Shown here one piece after another: positions 1 to 8,376 of a stretch of DNA of 64,000 bases. Within the stretch, counting starts at the first letter, position 1. Each line of letters begins with the position of its first letter. The position numbers and the translations under genes were made by a program. Under the pieces are notes generated by a model that was not told the DNA's origin, did no database searches, and saw nothing but the letters and a program-made list of their open reading frames with translations. This stretch comes from Paenibacillus sp. FSL H8-0537. GTDB lineage: Bacteria; Bacillota; Bacilli; Paenibacillales; Paenibacillaceae. The DNA lies in assembly GCF_038051995.1 (NCBI RefSeq), contig NZ_CP150290.1, positions 6,941,913-7,005,912 of the forward strand. Direction: 5' to 3'.

Positions 1-38
1 CAAATTCCATCAAACTCAAGCACTCAAAAATAAGCAGC

Positions 39-1067
39 TCAAGCACGCCATTTCCTCGCCACCGCTTCAATCTGCTGCGGCGAAGTTCGGCAGCAGCCTC
101 CAATAATACGGGCGCCGGCTTCGTACCAGCCCTCCGCTTCCTCCAGGAAGCTCGGACAACTGCCCTCGCCATGCCAAGTCTTCGTCTCCGGATTATAGCT
201 TTCCCCAGAATTCGGATAAACAATAATCGGCTTCTGCGAGTGAGCGCGAAGCACCTTAATCGCCTCCGTCACGACAGCGCCGGGGGCGCAGTTCATGCCG
301 ATTGCGGCAATCTGCTCGCTACCAGCAAAAGCAGCCGCGCATTCTTCCAGCGGAGTACCTTCGCTGATTACCGTTTCATTTTTCAATGAGAACGACAGCC
401 ACGCATACACACCCGGAAACTCCTTAAGCAAAGCATCCAGCACTCTGGCTTCCTGAAGAGAAGGAACCGTCTCGAACGCGAGCAGGTCAGCCCCAGCTTC
501 AATAACTGCCGCCATTCTTGGACGATGGAACTCCGTCAGCACCTCATCCGACACGCCATAGTTGCCGACATACTCCGAGCCATCCGCCAAATAAGCGCCA
601 TATGGTCCAATAGAGGCAGCTACAAGCGGTTTTGGGCTGTTAACGGACTTAGCGGCCCGCAAAGATGCCGCCTGCTCACTAGCACCATTCCCATCTCGGT
701 CACCACCAGCAGCACCTGCACCCTCTTGCTCCCAATAATCATCACGTGCTTTCCGCGCCAGCTCCACCGTGCTTTTGATCAGCTTCAAAGCTTCCTCTTC
801 GCTAAACCCGCGCTTGCGAAAACCATCCACCGTCGCCTGATAGCTCGCCGTTGTCGCGCAATCCGCTCCTGCGCGGTAATAATCCAGATGCACCTGATAA
901 ATCAGCTCAGGCTGTGACAGCAGCACCTGCGCCGACCACAGCGCATCATTGAGATCGCAGCCATGCCGCTCAAGCTCCGTCGCCATTGCACCATCCAGCA
1001 CCATAATCTCATGCTTTTGCAAAATATCTTCTATAACATTGTGCGCAGTACCGTTAGGCTTTCTCAT
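39..1067 (-). CDS. mmuM: Homocysteine S-methyltransferase
   Basis: Cytoplasmic enzyme expected to transfer a methyl group from S-methylmethionine (or SAM) to homocysteine, giving methionine. The 342-residue protein has the family's zinc-binding cysteines: Cys260 in a MNC context and the Cys325-Cys326 pair in the C-terminal GGCCRT motif. The N-terminus carries the LDGAMATEL motif of the barrel. A Gly/Ala-rich stretch around residues 115-140 looks like a lineage-specific loop insertion. The start has a GGGAGG ribosome site about 9 nt upstream. It lies 100 bp downstream of an amino-acid permease on the same strand, the mmuP-mmuM arrangement, so the pair probably imports and uses S-methylmethionine. 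The family is clear; the methyl donor is inferred. Confidence 0.9.
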   Translation of the reverse strand: MRKPNGTAHNVIEDILQKHEIMVLDGAMATELERHGCDLNDALWSAQVLLSQPELIYQVHLDYYRAGADCATTASYQATVDGFRKRGFSEEEALKLIKSTVELARKARDDYWEQEGAGAAGGDRDGNGASEQAASLRAAKSVNSPKPLVAASIGPYGAYLADGSEYVGNYGVSDEVLTEFHRPRMAAVIEAGADLLAFETVPSLQEARVLDALLKEFPGVYAWLSFSLKNETVISEGTPLEECAAAFAGSEQIAAIGMNCAPGAVVTEAIKVLRAHSQKPIIVYPNSGESYNPETKTWHGEGSCPSFLEEAEGWYEAGARIIGGCCRTSPQQIEAVARKWRA

Positions 1068-1166
1068 AACGTTTTCCCTCCCCTTTTCCTACTATTTATC
1101 AATCTCTTTGTCTTTCAGCTCTATACTTCCCGTCACTTCACTTCACGTCACGTCCTGCCTCAATCG

Positions 1167-2540
1167 CTACCTCTTCACACGATAAAACGCATAATAGCTA
1201 CCGTAGCACAGCGCAATAAACGGAACCCCGCAATACAGCGCAATCCGCTGTGTCGGATCAAACGCGATGCCGATGCAGGACGCTAAGCACAACAGAAACG
1301 AAGCAATCGGCACAAAAGGATACCAAGGCGTCCGGTACGCCAGCTTGTCCACCGAGTTCCCCTCTCGAAGATACTGCCTGCGGAACATAAACTGCGAAGC
1401 GCTAATGCTCATCCACACGACGACAACTGCCAGCCCGGATATGGACACCAGCGCAATATACACCGTGCCCGGCGCAACAATACTGGAAAGCAGCGCAAGC
1501 CCGCCACCCATCATACTCAGAATGACAGCATTCAGCGGCACGCCATGCTTCGACAATTTTGCGAACAAAGGCGAAATGGTCTTCTTATCGGCCAGCGACC
1601 ACAGCATCCGCGACGACGCATACAATCCGGAGTTCGCCGCCGACAAAATCGCGGTCAAAATAACAAAGTTCATCACATCCGCCGCATACGGCACGCCAAC
1701 CCGCTCCATTACCGTCACGAAGGGACTTTCCGTTACCCCCGCCTCCGACATAGGCAGCAAGGCTGACAGCACAATAATCGTTCCAATGAAAAAAATAACG
1801 AGACGAAACAGCGTCGTGCGAATCGCTTTCGGAATCGTCTTCTCAGGATTAACCGATTCTCCCGCTGCAATCCCAATTAGCTCCGTGCCGGAGAAGGCGA
1901 AATTCACCGCCAGCATCGTCAATAAAATCGCAAAGGCTCCATTTGGAAACCAACCTGCGCTCGTAATATTGGATAATAAGGGCGCTGGCTCCGAATCCGC
2001 CATTGGCACAATGCCGAACATCGCTCCTGCTCCTATGACAATAAACAGCACAATCGTTAAAACTTTTACAGATGAGAACCAAAATTCCGATTCCGCAAAA
2101 AAACGCACCGATCGTGCATTTAAGACAAATATTAACGCAGCGAATAACGCGCTCCAAATCCAGACATTAACCGAAGGAAACCAGCGTTGCATGAGCAGCC
2201 CCGCCGCCGTAAATTCCGAGCCTAACGCCACCGTCCAGGTGAGCCAGTACAGCCATGCGACGGTGTAGCCCGTAGCGGGACCGAGATATTTTGCCGCATA
2301 GCTGTGAAACGCTCCCGTCTCCGGCATATGTACCGACAGCTCGCCCAAGCACAGCATAACGAGATATACCGCGATGGCGCCGACCAGATAGGACAAAATC
2401 GCGCCAAACGGGCCCGCCTGCTGAATCGTGTAACCGGAGCTTAGGAACAGGCCCGTCCCAATAACACCGCCAAGCGAGAGCATAACGAGATGCCGCGCCT
2501 GCATTTTCCGCTGAAACTGCTGCTTACTTCCACTGTCCAC
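1167..2540 (-). CDS. APC-family amino acid permease (probable S-methylmethionine permease)
   Basis: Inner-membrane amino acid/polyamine/organocation transporter with about 12 hydrophobic segments. The N-terminal motif [16 protein letters not shown] is diagnostic of the AAT group, which includes MmuP and the B. subtilis YbgF/AapA permeases. The partner gene mmuM immediately downstream suggests S-methylmethionine as substrate, but the sequence alone does not fix it. I chose the GTG at 2540 (457 residues) because AGGAG lies 7 nt upstream of it; an ATG two codons earlier sits almost on the ribosome site, and a TTG reading begins at 2561. The gene has a long 5' leader with a consensus promoter, an attenuator-like hairpin and a conserved palindromic element, described separately. 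Confidence 0.85.
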   Translation of the reverse strand: MDSGSKQQFQRKMQARHLVMLSLGGVIGTGLFLSSGYTIQQAGPFGAILSYLVGAIAVYLVMLCLGELSVHMPETGAFHSYAAKYLGPATGYTVAWLYWLTWTVALGSEFTAAGLLMQRWFPSVNVWIWSALFAALIFVLNARSVRFFAESEFWFSSVKVLTIVLFIVIGAGAMFGIVPMADSEPAPLLSNITSAGWFPNGAFAILLTMLAVNFAFSGTELIGIAAGESVNPEKTIPKAIRTTLFRLVIFFIGTIIVLSALLPMSEAGVTESPFVTVMERVGVPYAADVMNFVILTAILSAANSGLYASSRMLWSLADKKTISPLFAKLSKHGVPLNAVILSMMGGGLALLSSIVAPGTVYIALVSISGLAVVVVWMSISASQFMFRRQYLREGNSVDKLAYRTPWYPFVPIASFLLCLASCIGIAFDPTQRIALYCGVPFIALCYGSYYAFYRVKR

Positions 2541-2581
2541 GTTCATTCTCCTAGGTATCAAATTCAGAAAAGCGCAAACCG

Positions 2582-2623
2582 CACCCGCCGTCCTCTGGCG
2601 GCAAAGCTACCGTTTTGCGGGTG
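2582..2623 (-). ncRNA. Conserved palindromic RNA-like element, copy A
   Basis: The 25-base core at 2588-2612 matches copy B at 56701-56725 at 24 of 25 positions. It is bracketed by complementary 7-base arms (2582-2588 and 2617-2623) whose sequence differs from the arms around copy B. The core itself contains pairing CCG/CGG segments. On the minus strand it sits in the permease 5' leader, 42 nt upstream of the start codon. The strand is chosen only because both copies would then precede minus-strand genes. It could be a structured cis-regulatory RNA or a dispersed repeat. Confidence 0.4.
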
Positions 2624-2625
2624 AA

Positions 2626-2658
2626 ATATAAAAACACACTCCCTTTCGATAAAGAGTG
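2626..2658 (-). terminator. Attenuator-like hairpin in the permease leader
   Basis: On the minus strand CACTC and GAGTG (2658-2637) enclose a short CTTT/AAAG-containing loop and are followed by a T-rich run containing TTTTT. This is the form of an intrinsic terminator, but it lies downstream of the permease promoter and upstream of its start. It is therefore a candidate premature terminator. A second perfect hairpin (GAATCC/GGATTC, about 2670-2686) precedes it. I recognise no known riboswitch class. Confidence 0.45.
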
Positions 2659-2729
2659 CGCCACTAACGAATCCACGGATTCGCATTAACAGATTTTAAT
2701 AATCTCTCGCCCTGCAACAAGTTACCTTC

Positions 2730-2758
2730 AATATATCGAGCTGTCAGGTTCATGTCAA
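2730..2758 (-). promoter_or_regulatory. Sigma-A promoter of the permease-mmuM operon
   Basis: On the minus strand there is a perfect TTGACA -35 (2758-2753), a 17-bp spacer and a TATATT -10 (2735-2730). Transcription from about 2723 would give a leader of roughly 180 nt before the GTG start. It lies back to back with the fecB promoter, the two -35 boxes about 20 bp apart. Confidence 0.7.
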
Positions 2759-2778
2759 TGTTAATATTGACCGACATC

Positions 2779-2840
2779 TTGACAAGCAGAGCAGCACGCA
2801 TTAAAATTTGCAAGTGTGATGATGAGAATCATTATCATCA
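2779..2840 (+). promoter_or_regulatory. fecB promoter with Fur box
   Basis: TTGACA (2779-2784), a 17-bp spacer and TAAAAT (2802-2807) form a good sigma-A promoter. Overlapping the expected transcription start is a Fur operator: positions 2818-2836 match 17 of 19 bases of the classical GATAATGATAATCATTATC box. The inner 15-mer at 2823-2837 differs from TGATAATCATTATCA at one base. This predicts iron repression of the fec operon. Confidence 0.85.
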
Positions 2841-2962
2841 ATTTGGTTTAAAGACTTTGGAAGTCTTGCCGCATTACAGTCATTCACAGTATTTCGAAGT
2901 TTTTCGAGTCCGTCAAAATCATTTACAGACGCCACGGCGTTAAAACAAAGGAGAGAATTTCA

Positions 2963-3940
2963 TTGAAAAAGCTTTTTCTTCCATTCTTACTTGTCCTTAT
3001 GCTCGTAATCAGCGCCTGTGGCAATGGTGCAGCCTCGAACGGCAACGCCAGCAATGCAGCGGCATCTACTGCACCATCCGAATCACCAGCAGCCAGCGAT
3101 GCAGGGGCTTCCACAGAGCCAGCGGCAACGGGAACGATAACGTACCAATCGGAGCAAGGTCCTGTCGAGGTACCGGCAAACCCGCAGCGCGTAATCGTGC
3201 TTTCCTCTTATGCGGGTAACGTGATGGCGCTCGGCGTAAACCTCGTCGGCGTAGACGACTGGTCCAAGATGAACCCTAACTTCGAAGAGACATTGAAGGA
3301 TGTTGAAGCAGTAACCGACGAAAGCCTGGAGAAAATCATTGAGCTCCAGCCAGACCTGATTATCGGCCTTTCCACCCTCAAAAACGTGGATAAGCTGAAG
3401 CAAATCGCCCCAACAATTACTTACACCTACGGTAAAGTGGACTACCTGACACAGCAGCTCGAAATAGGCAAGCTGCTCAACAAAGAGAAAGAAGCAGCCG
3501 CTTGGGTTGAAGACTTTAAGGCTCGCGCTCAAAAAGCTGGCGAAGACATTAAAGCGAAAATCGGTGCAGCTTCCACCATTTCCGTTATTGAAAGCTTCGA
3601 TAAGCAGCTTTATGTGTTTGGCGACAACTGGGGACGCGGCACTGAAATTCTGTATCAGGAAATGAAGCTGAACATGCCGGAGAAAGTAAAAGAAATGGCA
3701 TTGAAGGACGGCTATTATGCCTTGTCCGCTGAAGTGCTGCCGCAATATGCTGGCGACTATGTTATTTTTAGCAAAAATCCCGATGCCGACAATGCGTTCC
3801 AGAACACCGATACGTATAAAAATATTCCTGCCGTGAAAAATGGCCACCTCTACGAAGTCAATGCGAAAGCCTTCTACTTCAACGATCCGATTACGCTGGA
3901 ATATCAGCTGGAATTCTTCATTAAGAGCCTGCTGGGCTAA
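2963..3940 (+). CDS. Iron-siderophore ABC transporter substrate-binding lipoprotein
   Basis: Membrane-anchored binding protein that would capture a ferric siderophore and deliver it to the two downstream permeases. The start is TTG, 9 nt after an AAAGGAGAG ribosome site. The signal peptide ends in a lipobox (VISAC, Cys19), followed by a Ser/Ala/Asn-rich tether to about residue 50. The rest is a periplasmic-binding-protein class III fold; the VPANPQRVIVLSSYAGNV segment and the LQPDLIIG segment are typical of the FhuD/FecB/YfiY group. The gene is preceded by a Fur box and followed by an AGAG-stem hairpin before the permease genes. The siderophore type cannot be told from sequence. Confidence 0.92.
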   Translation: MKKLFLPFLLVLMLVISACGNGAASNGNASNAAASTAPSESPAASDAGASTEPAATGTITYQSEQGPVEVPANPQRVIVLSSYAGNVMALGVNLVGVDDWSKMNPNFEETLKDVEAVTDESLEKIIELQPDLIIGLSTLKNVDKLKQIAPTITYTYGKVDYLTQQLEIGKLLNKEKEAAAWVEDFKARAQKAGEDIKAKIGAASTISVIESFDKQLYVFGDNWGRGTEILYQEMKLNMPEKVKEMALKDGYYALSAEVLPQYAGDYVIFSKNPDADNAFQNTDTYKNIPAVKNGHLYEVNAKAFYFNDPITLEYQLEFFIKSLLG

Positions 3941-3959
3941 TGCTTCATCCATATATGTT

Positions 3960-3987
3960 GAAGGAACTCTTCCTGCAAGAGTTCCTT
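3960..3987 (+). terminator. Intra-operon hairpin between fecB-like and permease genes
   Basis: AAGGAACTCT and AGAGTTCCTT form a perfect 10-bp stem around a 7-base loop (3961-3987). There is no long T-run after it, so it probably acts as a partial terminator or RNA-stability element, giving more binding protein than permease. Confidence 0.5.
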
Positions 3988-4021
3988 CTGTATGCTGACG
4001 GAAGGAACGGATGAGATACTG

Positions 4022-5029
4022 ATGAAGAACATGAAGCGCTCCATCCCTTTTATTTTCAAACTGCTTGGCTGTCTATTCATCTTTGTCGTCTTATTTGTAC
4101 TATCGCAAATTTATGGCGCGGCAGATGCTACCGCCAAGGACGTATGGCTGGCGATTGCTTCAGATGAGGTGAGCGACAGCATTCTCGTCATTCGCGAGCT
4201 GCGGCTGCCGCGTGAGGTAGCCGGTATTTTGGTAGGAGCCGCGCTCGCTGTGGCTGGAACCATTATGCAGGGCGTTACCCGCAACCCGCTTGCCGATCCG
4301 GGATTGCTTGGCCTGTCCTCGGGGGCGAGCATGGCGCTGGCGCTTATCCTTGCTTTTGCTCCAGGCGTAGGCACGTTCGGCATTATGCTGGCCTGTTTTT
4401 TAGGCGCGGCGCTGGGCGCTTCTCTCGTCCTGCTGCTTAGTGCCATGCGCAGAGGCCAGCTGTCCCCTACCCGAATCATTCTTGCCGGTGCGGCGGTATC
4501 TGCTTTTCTATACGCCGTATCCGAAGCGGTCGGTCTTTATTTTAAAATATCCAAGGATGTATCCATGTGGACGGCTGGAGGGCTAATTGGTACGACGTGG
4601 GATCAAGTTCAAGCGATTTCTCCCGTTATTATTATTGGGGTTGTAATCGCAACGCTGCTCTCGAAGCAGCTCACCATTATGAGCCTCAGCGATGATGTGG
4701 CCGTTAGCTTGGGCCAGCGGCTCGTGCTGATTAAAGCTTTGTTGTTCGTTGTCGTGATTGTGCTGACGGGCGCATCGGTCGCCCTTGTTGGCAATATTGC
4801 CTTTGTCGGCCTCATGATTCCGCATATTGTCCGTACCTTCGCGGGCACCGATTACCGTGCCATTATGCCTTTATCCGCCATTACGGGCGCTTCTTTCATG
4901 CTGCTGGCCGATACGATGGGGCGTACCATTCATGCGCCATACGAGACGCCCGTTGCTGCCATTGTTGCGATGATGGGTTTGCCTTTCTTCCTGTTTGTCG
5001 TAAATAAAGGAGGGGGAAAACGCTCATGA
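4022..5029 (+). CDS. FecCD-family iron-siderophore permease, first subunit
   Basis: Integral membrane subunit of a ferric-siderophore ABC importer. It has about nine to ten hydrophobic helices and the family signature around residues 70-105 (LRLPREVAGILVGAALAVAG, then QGVTRNPLADPGLLG). The C-terminal cytoplasmic coupling loop contains GNIAFVGLMIPHIVR. An upstream in-frame ATG at 3992 lacks a ribosome site and overlaps the intergenic hairpin. I prefer the ATG at 4022, although 4031 is also possible. The stop overlaps the next start by 4 bp, so translation is coupled to the partner permease. No ATPase gene follows, so the importer must use an ATPase encoded elsewhere. Confidence 0.9.
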   Translation: MKNMKRSIPFIFKLLGCLFIFVVLFVLSQIYGAADATAKDVWLAIASDEVSDSILVIRELRLPREVAGILVGAALAVAGTIMQGVTRNPLADPGLLGLSSGASMALALILAFAPGVGTFGIMLACFLGAALGASLVLLLSAMRRGQLSPTRIILAGAAVSAFLYAVSEAVGLYFKISKDVSMWTAGGLIGTTWDQVQAISPVIIIGVVIATLLSKQLTIMSLSDDVAVSLGQRLVLIKALLFVVVIVLTGASVALVGNIAFVGLMIPHIVRTFAGTDYRAIMPLSAITGASFMLLADTMGRTIHAPYETPVAAIVAMMGLPFFLFVVNKGGGKRS

Positions 5030-6033
5030 TTCCAACTGCTCTTATTCGAAAACAACGGCTCATCGTCCTGTCCAGCTTGCTGCTTATTGTTGCGACTGCC
5101 ATTGTCAGCATGGGCCTAGGCGCTTCGTCACTGTCCTATAATCGGCTCATTCCGGTCCTGCTCGGCGATGGGGTGTTTAAAGAAAATTTCGTACTGTTCT
5201 CAGTACGGATGCCGCGCATTATTATTACGCTGCTGGCAGGCATGGCACTAGCCTTGTCCGGCTCCATCCTGCAAAGCATTACGCGCAACGATCTTGCCGA
5301 TCCCGGCATTATTGGCATCAACTCGGGGGCAGGCGTCGCCATCGCGATCTTCTTTCTTTATGTTCCGATAGACGTCGGCTCATTCGTCTATGTTTTGCCG
5401 CTGGTCGCATTTATCGGCGCGGTCATAACAGCGGGGCTGATCTATTTGTTCTCCTACCGCCGTTCGGAGGGACTGAACCCCGTCAAGCTTATTCTGACCG
5501 GTGTCGGCTTCTCGCTTGCGCTGTCCGGTATTATGATTGTCATTATTTCCGCGGCAGAACGACAGAAGGTGACGTTTATTGCCCAGTGGCTGGCGGGAAG
5601 CATTTGGGGGACCGATTGGCCGTTCATTTGGTCGCTGCTGCCGTGGCTCGCCATCTTGATTCCATTTACGCTGTACAAATCCACGCGCCTGAATCTGCTT
5701 GGGCTTGGCGAGCCCACCGCCATTGGCGTCGGCCTGCGGGTCGAGCGCGAGCGCCTCGTCCTGCTGCTGACCGCTGTCGCTCTTGCTGCCTCAGCGGTAG
5801 CTGTGACCGGCGGCATCGCCTTCGTCGGACTTATGGCGCCGCATATCGCCAAGTCGCTTGTCGGTCCGCGCAACCAGCTGTTTATTCCCGTCGCCATCTT
5901 GATGGGCGGCTGGCTCCTCCTGCTGGCCGATACAGTCGGACGCAATCTCGTCGATCCGGACGGCATTGCCGCAGGCATTATGGTTTCGCTAATCGGCGTA
6001 CCTTATTTTGCTTATTTGCTGCTCAAAAAATAA
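5026..6033 (+). CDS. FecCD-family iron-siderophore permease, second subunit
   Basis: Second membrane subunit (335 residues), paralogous to the preceding gene. It shares the MPRIIITLLAGMALALSGSI and QSITRNDLADPGIIG signatures near residues 62-100, and the coupling-loop sequence GGIAFVGLMAPHIAK. Its start overlaps the previous stop in an ATGA junction. The two subunits should form the heterodimeric membrane channel fed by the lipoprotein upstream. The operon ends here: a long palindrome follows within 20 bp and the next gene is on the other strand. Confidence 0.9.
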   Translation: MIPTALIRKQRLIVLSSLLLIVATAIVSMGLGASSLSYNRLIPVLLGDGVFKENFVLFSVRMPRIIITLLAGMALALSGSILQSITRNDLADPGIIGINSGAGVAIAIFFLYVPIDVGSFVYVLPLVAFIGAVITAGLIYLFSYRRSEGLNPVKLILTGVGFSLALSGIMIVIISAAERQKVTFIAQWLAGSIWGTDWPFIWSLLPWLAILIPFTLYKSTRLNLLGLGEPTAIGVGLRVERERLVLLLTAVALAASAVAVTGGIAFVGLMAPHIAKSLVGPRNQLFIPVAILMGGWLLLLADTVGRNLVDPDGIAAGIMVSLIGVPYFAYLLLKK

Positions 6034-6048
6034 AGCTAGTCACCGTTT

Positions 6049-6097
6049 AAAGGGGCTGCCCCATAAGTCATGAAAATGACTCTGAGGCGCCCCTTTT
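6049..6097. terminator. Palindromic terminator / repeat element 1
   Basis: Outer arms AAAGGGGC and GCCCCTTTT enclose a second hairpin, AGTCAT-GAAA-ATGACT (6066-6081). It would terminate the siderophore operon on the plus strand and possibly the anti-sigma gene on the minus strand. The same two-level design, with the identical AGTCAT/ATGACT inner stem, recurs at 10090-10134. Confidence 0.7.
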
Positions 6098-6138
6098 GCT
6101 GCATACTCTATATTCACTGCGGTCTCGCCTGCTACTTG

Positions 6139-6912
6139 TTAGACTGAGCGGTATATTTGCTTGCCCCTTGGCTGCGCGCCCTGATCATCCGGTTCCAGCG
6201 TAATACCGATGGAGTCAAATGACAGCTTCTCCGATGCTAGCGGAACCGCCAATACAGCAACACCCTGATCGTTGGCGACACGCATCGTTCCGGCGCTTTG
6301 ACGAACGCCATCCTTAACCAGCCATACTTGATAAGACTCATCGTCAATTGTTTTTGCAGCGCCGAACAAATAGACAACAAACTGCGTATTTTGTCCGCTT
6401 CCCACAACGCATACTACGCCTGAGCTCTCCCCCTGCTGCGCCACCGTCTCCAACAGCACCATTTGCTGTATTTCGGCTGCAGGCAAGCTTAGCGCTTGAT
6501 CAATGGGCAGCGGAAGCTTTGATTTTTCCTGATACAACCATACATTCCCGAGCAAGCTGGCTGTCAGCATGATCAACAGCAAAACGGCCGATGCGGCCAT
6601 ATATGATCTTTTCCTTCGCTTACGCCAGCTTATTCTGTTTGTCCCGCCCATCTTGTTTGTTTGTTCCGCTCTTTGCTGCTCCTCAGCCGCAAGCACCGCA
6701 TCCATAACCTGCTGCTTCAAATCTATTGGTGGCTCCAACCATTCCATATCGACAGGAATTGCCTCCCATGCCATACGCAGCTCTTCCATTTCAACCTGAC
6801 AAGCTTTACAGCTGGAGAGATGCCGTTCAAAGGCAAGCTGCTCCTCCTCGGTACAAGTTCCTGACAGAACCTCTAGCGTCAAATCACAAAGCTTCTTTTC
6901 CTCCACTGTCAT
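6139..6912 (-). CDS. RskA-type anti-sigma factor with zinc-finger (ZAS) domain
   Basis: Membrane-spanning regulator expected to sequester the ECF sigma factor encoded just upstream. The cytoplasmic N-terminus has the anti-sigma zinc motif His31-x3-Cys35-x2-Cys38. One transmembrane helix lies near residues 104-128. The outer C-terminal half (about 150-257) matches the anti-sigma-K (RskA) domain, including the YQVWLVKDG and FDSIGITLEP segments. Its start overlaps the sigma stop by 4 bp (ATGA), so production is coupled. RskA-family proteins are usually cut by membrane proteolysis in response to an envelope signal. Here the neighbours point to a copper or redox signal, which is inference. Confidence 0.88.
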   Translation of the reverse strand: MTVEEKKLCDLTLEVLSGTCTEEEQLAFERHLSSCKACQVEMEELRMAWEAIPVDMEWLEPPIDLKQQVMDAVLAAEEQQRAEQTNKMGGTNRISWRKRRKRSYMAASAVLLLIMLTASLLGNVWLYQEKSKLPLPIDQALSLPAAEIQQMVLLETVAQQGESSGVVCVVGSGQNTQFVVYLFGAAKTIDDESYQVWLVKDGVRQSAGTMRVANDQGVAVLAVPLASEKLSFDSIGITLEPDDQGAQPRGKQIYRSV

Positions 6913-7478
6913 CCCTCCCCTTCAACTGCCAGATGTCTGCGTAATATTTTTAATGCTTGATGCAATCTGCTTTTGACTGTTCCAAGCGGCTCCTTATAAC
7001 GGGCAGCTAACTCGCTCAGGCTATATCCATGCCAATAAAAATGCTCCAGAAGCTCTATTTGCTGTTTCGACAGAAAGCGATAGGCGCTTTGGAGCTGAGC
7101 CTTCAGCGATTCACGCTCCACATATTCCTCAGGTGAAGCAGCCCGTTTATCGACGAACTGCTCCAGCTCCTCTGGGAGATAGGAAATGATATCAGCATCC
7201 TGCCTGCGCTGCTTACGCAGCCAATCCGTTGCCAGATTGCGGGTTATCGTAAGCAGCCAGCTCTTAAATTGCCCTTTTTCTGAATGGTACTCCGATTCGG
7301 TCGTCCACAGCCGTACAAAAACAGATTGTACAATCTCACGGGCGGCCTGCTCGTTTCTCACCGCTTTTCGGGCAAAGGAATATACCAATACCGCATAACG
7401 GTCATATAACTCGGACAAAGCATCATGCCGCTTTCGCTTTACGAGCAGCATCAGTTCATAATCGGAATGATTCCGCAT
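6909..7478 (-). CDS. ECF-type RNA polymerase sigma factor
   Basis: Sigma-70 family protein of the extracytoplasmic-function type, 189 residues from the preferred start. Region 2 lies near residues 20-85 (YDRYAVLVYSFARKAV, then IVQSVFVRLW). Region 4 lies near 130-185, with the helix-turn-helix SLSELAARYKEPLGTVKSRL. The ATG at 7478 is preferred to the one at 7502 because a GGGGG run sits 9 nt upstream of it, while the earlier codon has no ribosome site. It is coupled to its anti-sigma gene downstream and follows two secreted cupredoxin genes on the same strand, so it probably controls them. Confidence 0.9.
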   Translation of the reverse strand: MRNHSDYELMLLVKRKRHDALSELYDRYAVLVYSFARKAVRNEQAAREIVQSVFVRLWTTESEYHSEKGQFKSWLLTITRNLATDWLRKQRRQDADIISYLPEELEQFVDKRAASPEEYVERESLKAQLQSAYRFLSKQQIELLEHFYWHGYSLSELAARYKEPLGTVKSRLHQALKILRRHLAVEGEG

Positions 7479-7538
7479 ACCGCAGGGCCCCCAAGTCGGC
7501 ATAGTTATAATTATTCATCTTTCTACTAAAGCAAATGG

Positions 7539-8348
7539 TCAGCCGGCCGTCACCTTAATTAAGCCCGTCATGCCTGGGTGAGGGGTGCAGAAATAGCTGA
7601 AATCTCCCTCTTTATCAAAGGTAATGATCTTTTTTTCACCTTCACCCAACAAACCCGTATCAAAAGATTTATCATTCGCGGTTGCTGTATGCTTCATTTT
7701 ATCTCGATTAATAAACGCCACCTTGTCTCCGACCTTAATATCCAATTCGGCAATCGAAAACGCAAAGTCTACAATTTCAACGACATGTGTAACACTAGCA
7801 GGCTGTGCAACTGGTGTCTTCGTAGGCTTGGAAGATGCCGGTGTTGAGCTGCTAGAACTCACCTCTGGTGTAGCAACAGGCTTAGGCGTCACCGTTGGCT
7901 TAATTACGCTCACCTTGTCCTGCGGGCTCGCAGATGCTGCTGCATTGCCACTTTTAGCTGGCGTTTCTTTTGCACTAGTGTCCTTGTGAGCCGATGTTGT
8001 GCCGCTTCCATTTCCCTTTGTTTCATCCTTCTTCGCCGTTGACGGCTTGTCTGCATTTTCTGTAGCTATTTCATCCGGTTTATCGGTTTGGGCTGTATCG
8101 CTTGGTTTAGCTTCATGTTCTTTATGAGGCTGATCCTCCGTCTTAATCTCTGCGTTGCCGTTTTGGGTGTTAGTCTCAACATTTGTCTCAGCTGCTGTTC
8201 CCGACTGATTTCCTTCTGATGATGCTTCCATTGTAGGACTGCTGCTGCTTGCTGGCACCTGATTAGCATCAGATTCCGAAGATGTACTCGAGCTTCCACA
8301 AGCAGTTAGAATCAACATCGCAGCCACCGTCAGCCAAGAGGCTGACAT
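7539..8348 (-). CDS. Amicyanin-like cupredoxin lipoprotein
   Basis: Predicted surface lipoprotein. A hydrophobic signal ends in the lipobox LTAC (Cys17 from the ATG), followed by about 165 residues of low-complexity Ser/Thr/Ala/Pro/Lys linker and a C-terminal blue-copper domain (about 190-269). The type-1 copper ligands are all visible: His220 in KHTA, then Cys254, His257 and Met260 in CTPHPGM, the amicyanin arrangement. It should bind copper and shuttle single electrons or buffer copper at the surface. The ATG start leaves the signal peptide without a basic N-terminus. An upstream ATT codon at 8366, 7 nt after GAGGG, would add an IIKHIR-type N-terminus and may be the true start. The gene lies 28 bp after the larger cupredoxin gene. 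Confidence 0.85.
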   Translation of the reverse strand: MSASWLTVAAMLILTACGSSSTSSESDANQVPASSSSPTMEASSEGNQSGTAAETNVETNTQNGNAEIKTEDQPHKEHEAKPSDTAQTDKPDEIATENADKPSTAKKDETKGNGSGTTSAHKDTSAKETPAKSGNAAASASPQDKVSVIKPTVTPKPVATPEVSSSSSTPASSKPTKTPVAQPASVTHVVEIVDFAFSIAELDIKVGDKVAFINRDKMKHTATANDKSFDTGLLGEGEKKIITFDKEGDFSYFCTPHPGMTGLIKVTAG

Positions 8349-8376
8349 TCGAATATGCTTTATAATAGTCTATCCC

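Noticed and set aside
1267..2268. 333-codon plus-strand frame over the permease
   Set aside because: Antisense to a transporter with clear signatures; no ribosome site.
2630..2735. SAM or T-box riboswitch upstream of the permease
   Set aside because: Neither the S-box core nor the T-box AGGGTGG-type sequence is present in the leader.
2823..2868. Riboswitch in the fecB leader
   Set aside because: The symmetric sequence is a Fur operator; the later AAGACTT/AAGTCTT hairpin is small and lacks a known fold.
3083..3952. 289-codon minus-strand reading frame over the siderophore-binding gene
   Set aside because: It is the complement of a gene with a clear family match, lipobox, Fur box and ribosome site; the minus-strand product matches no family.
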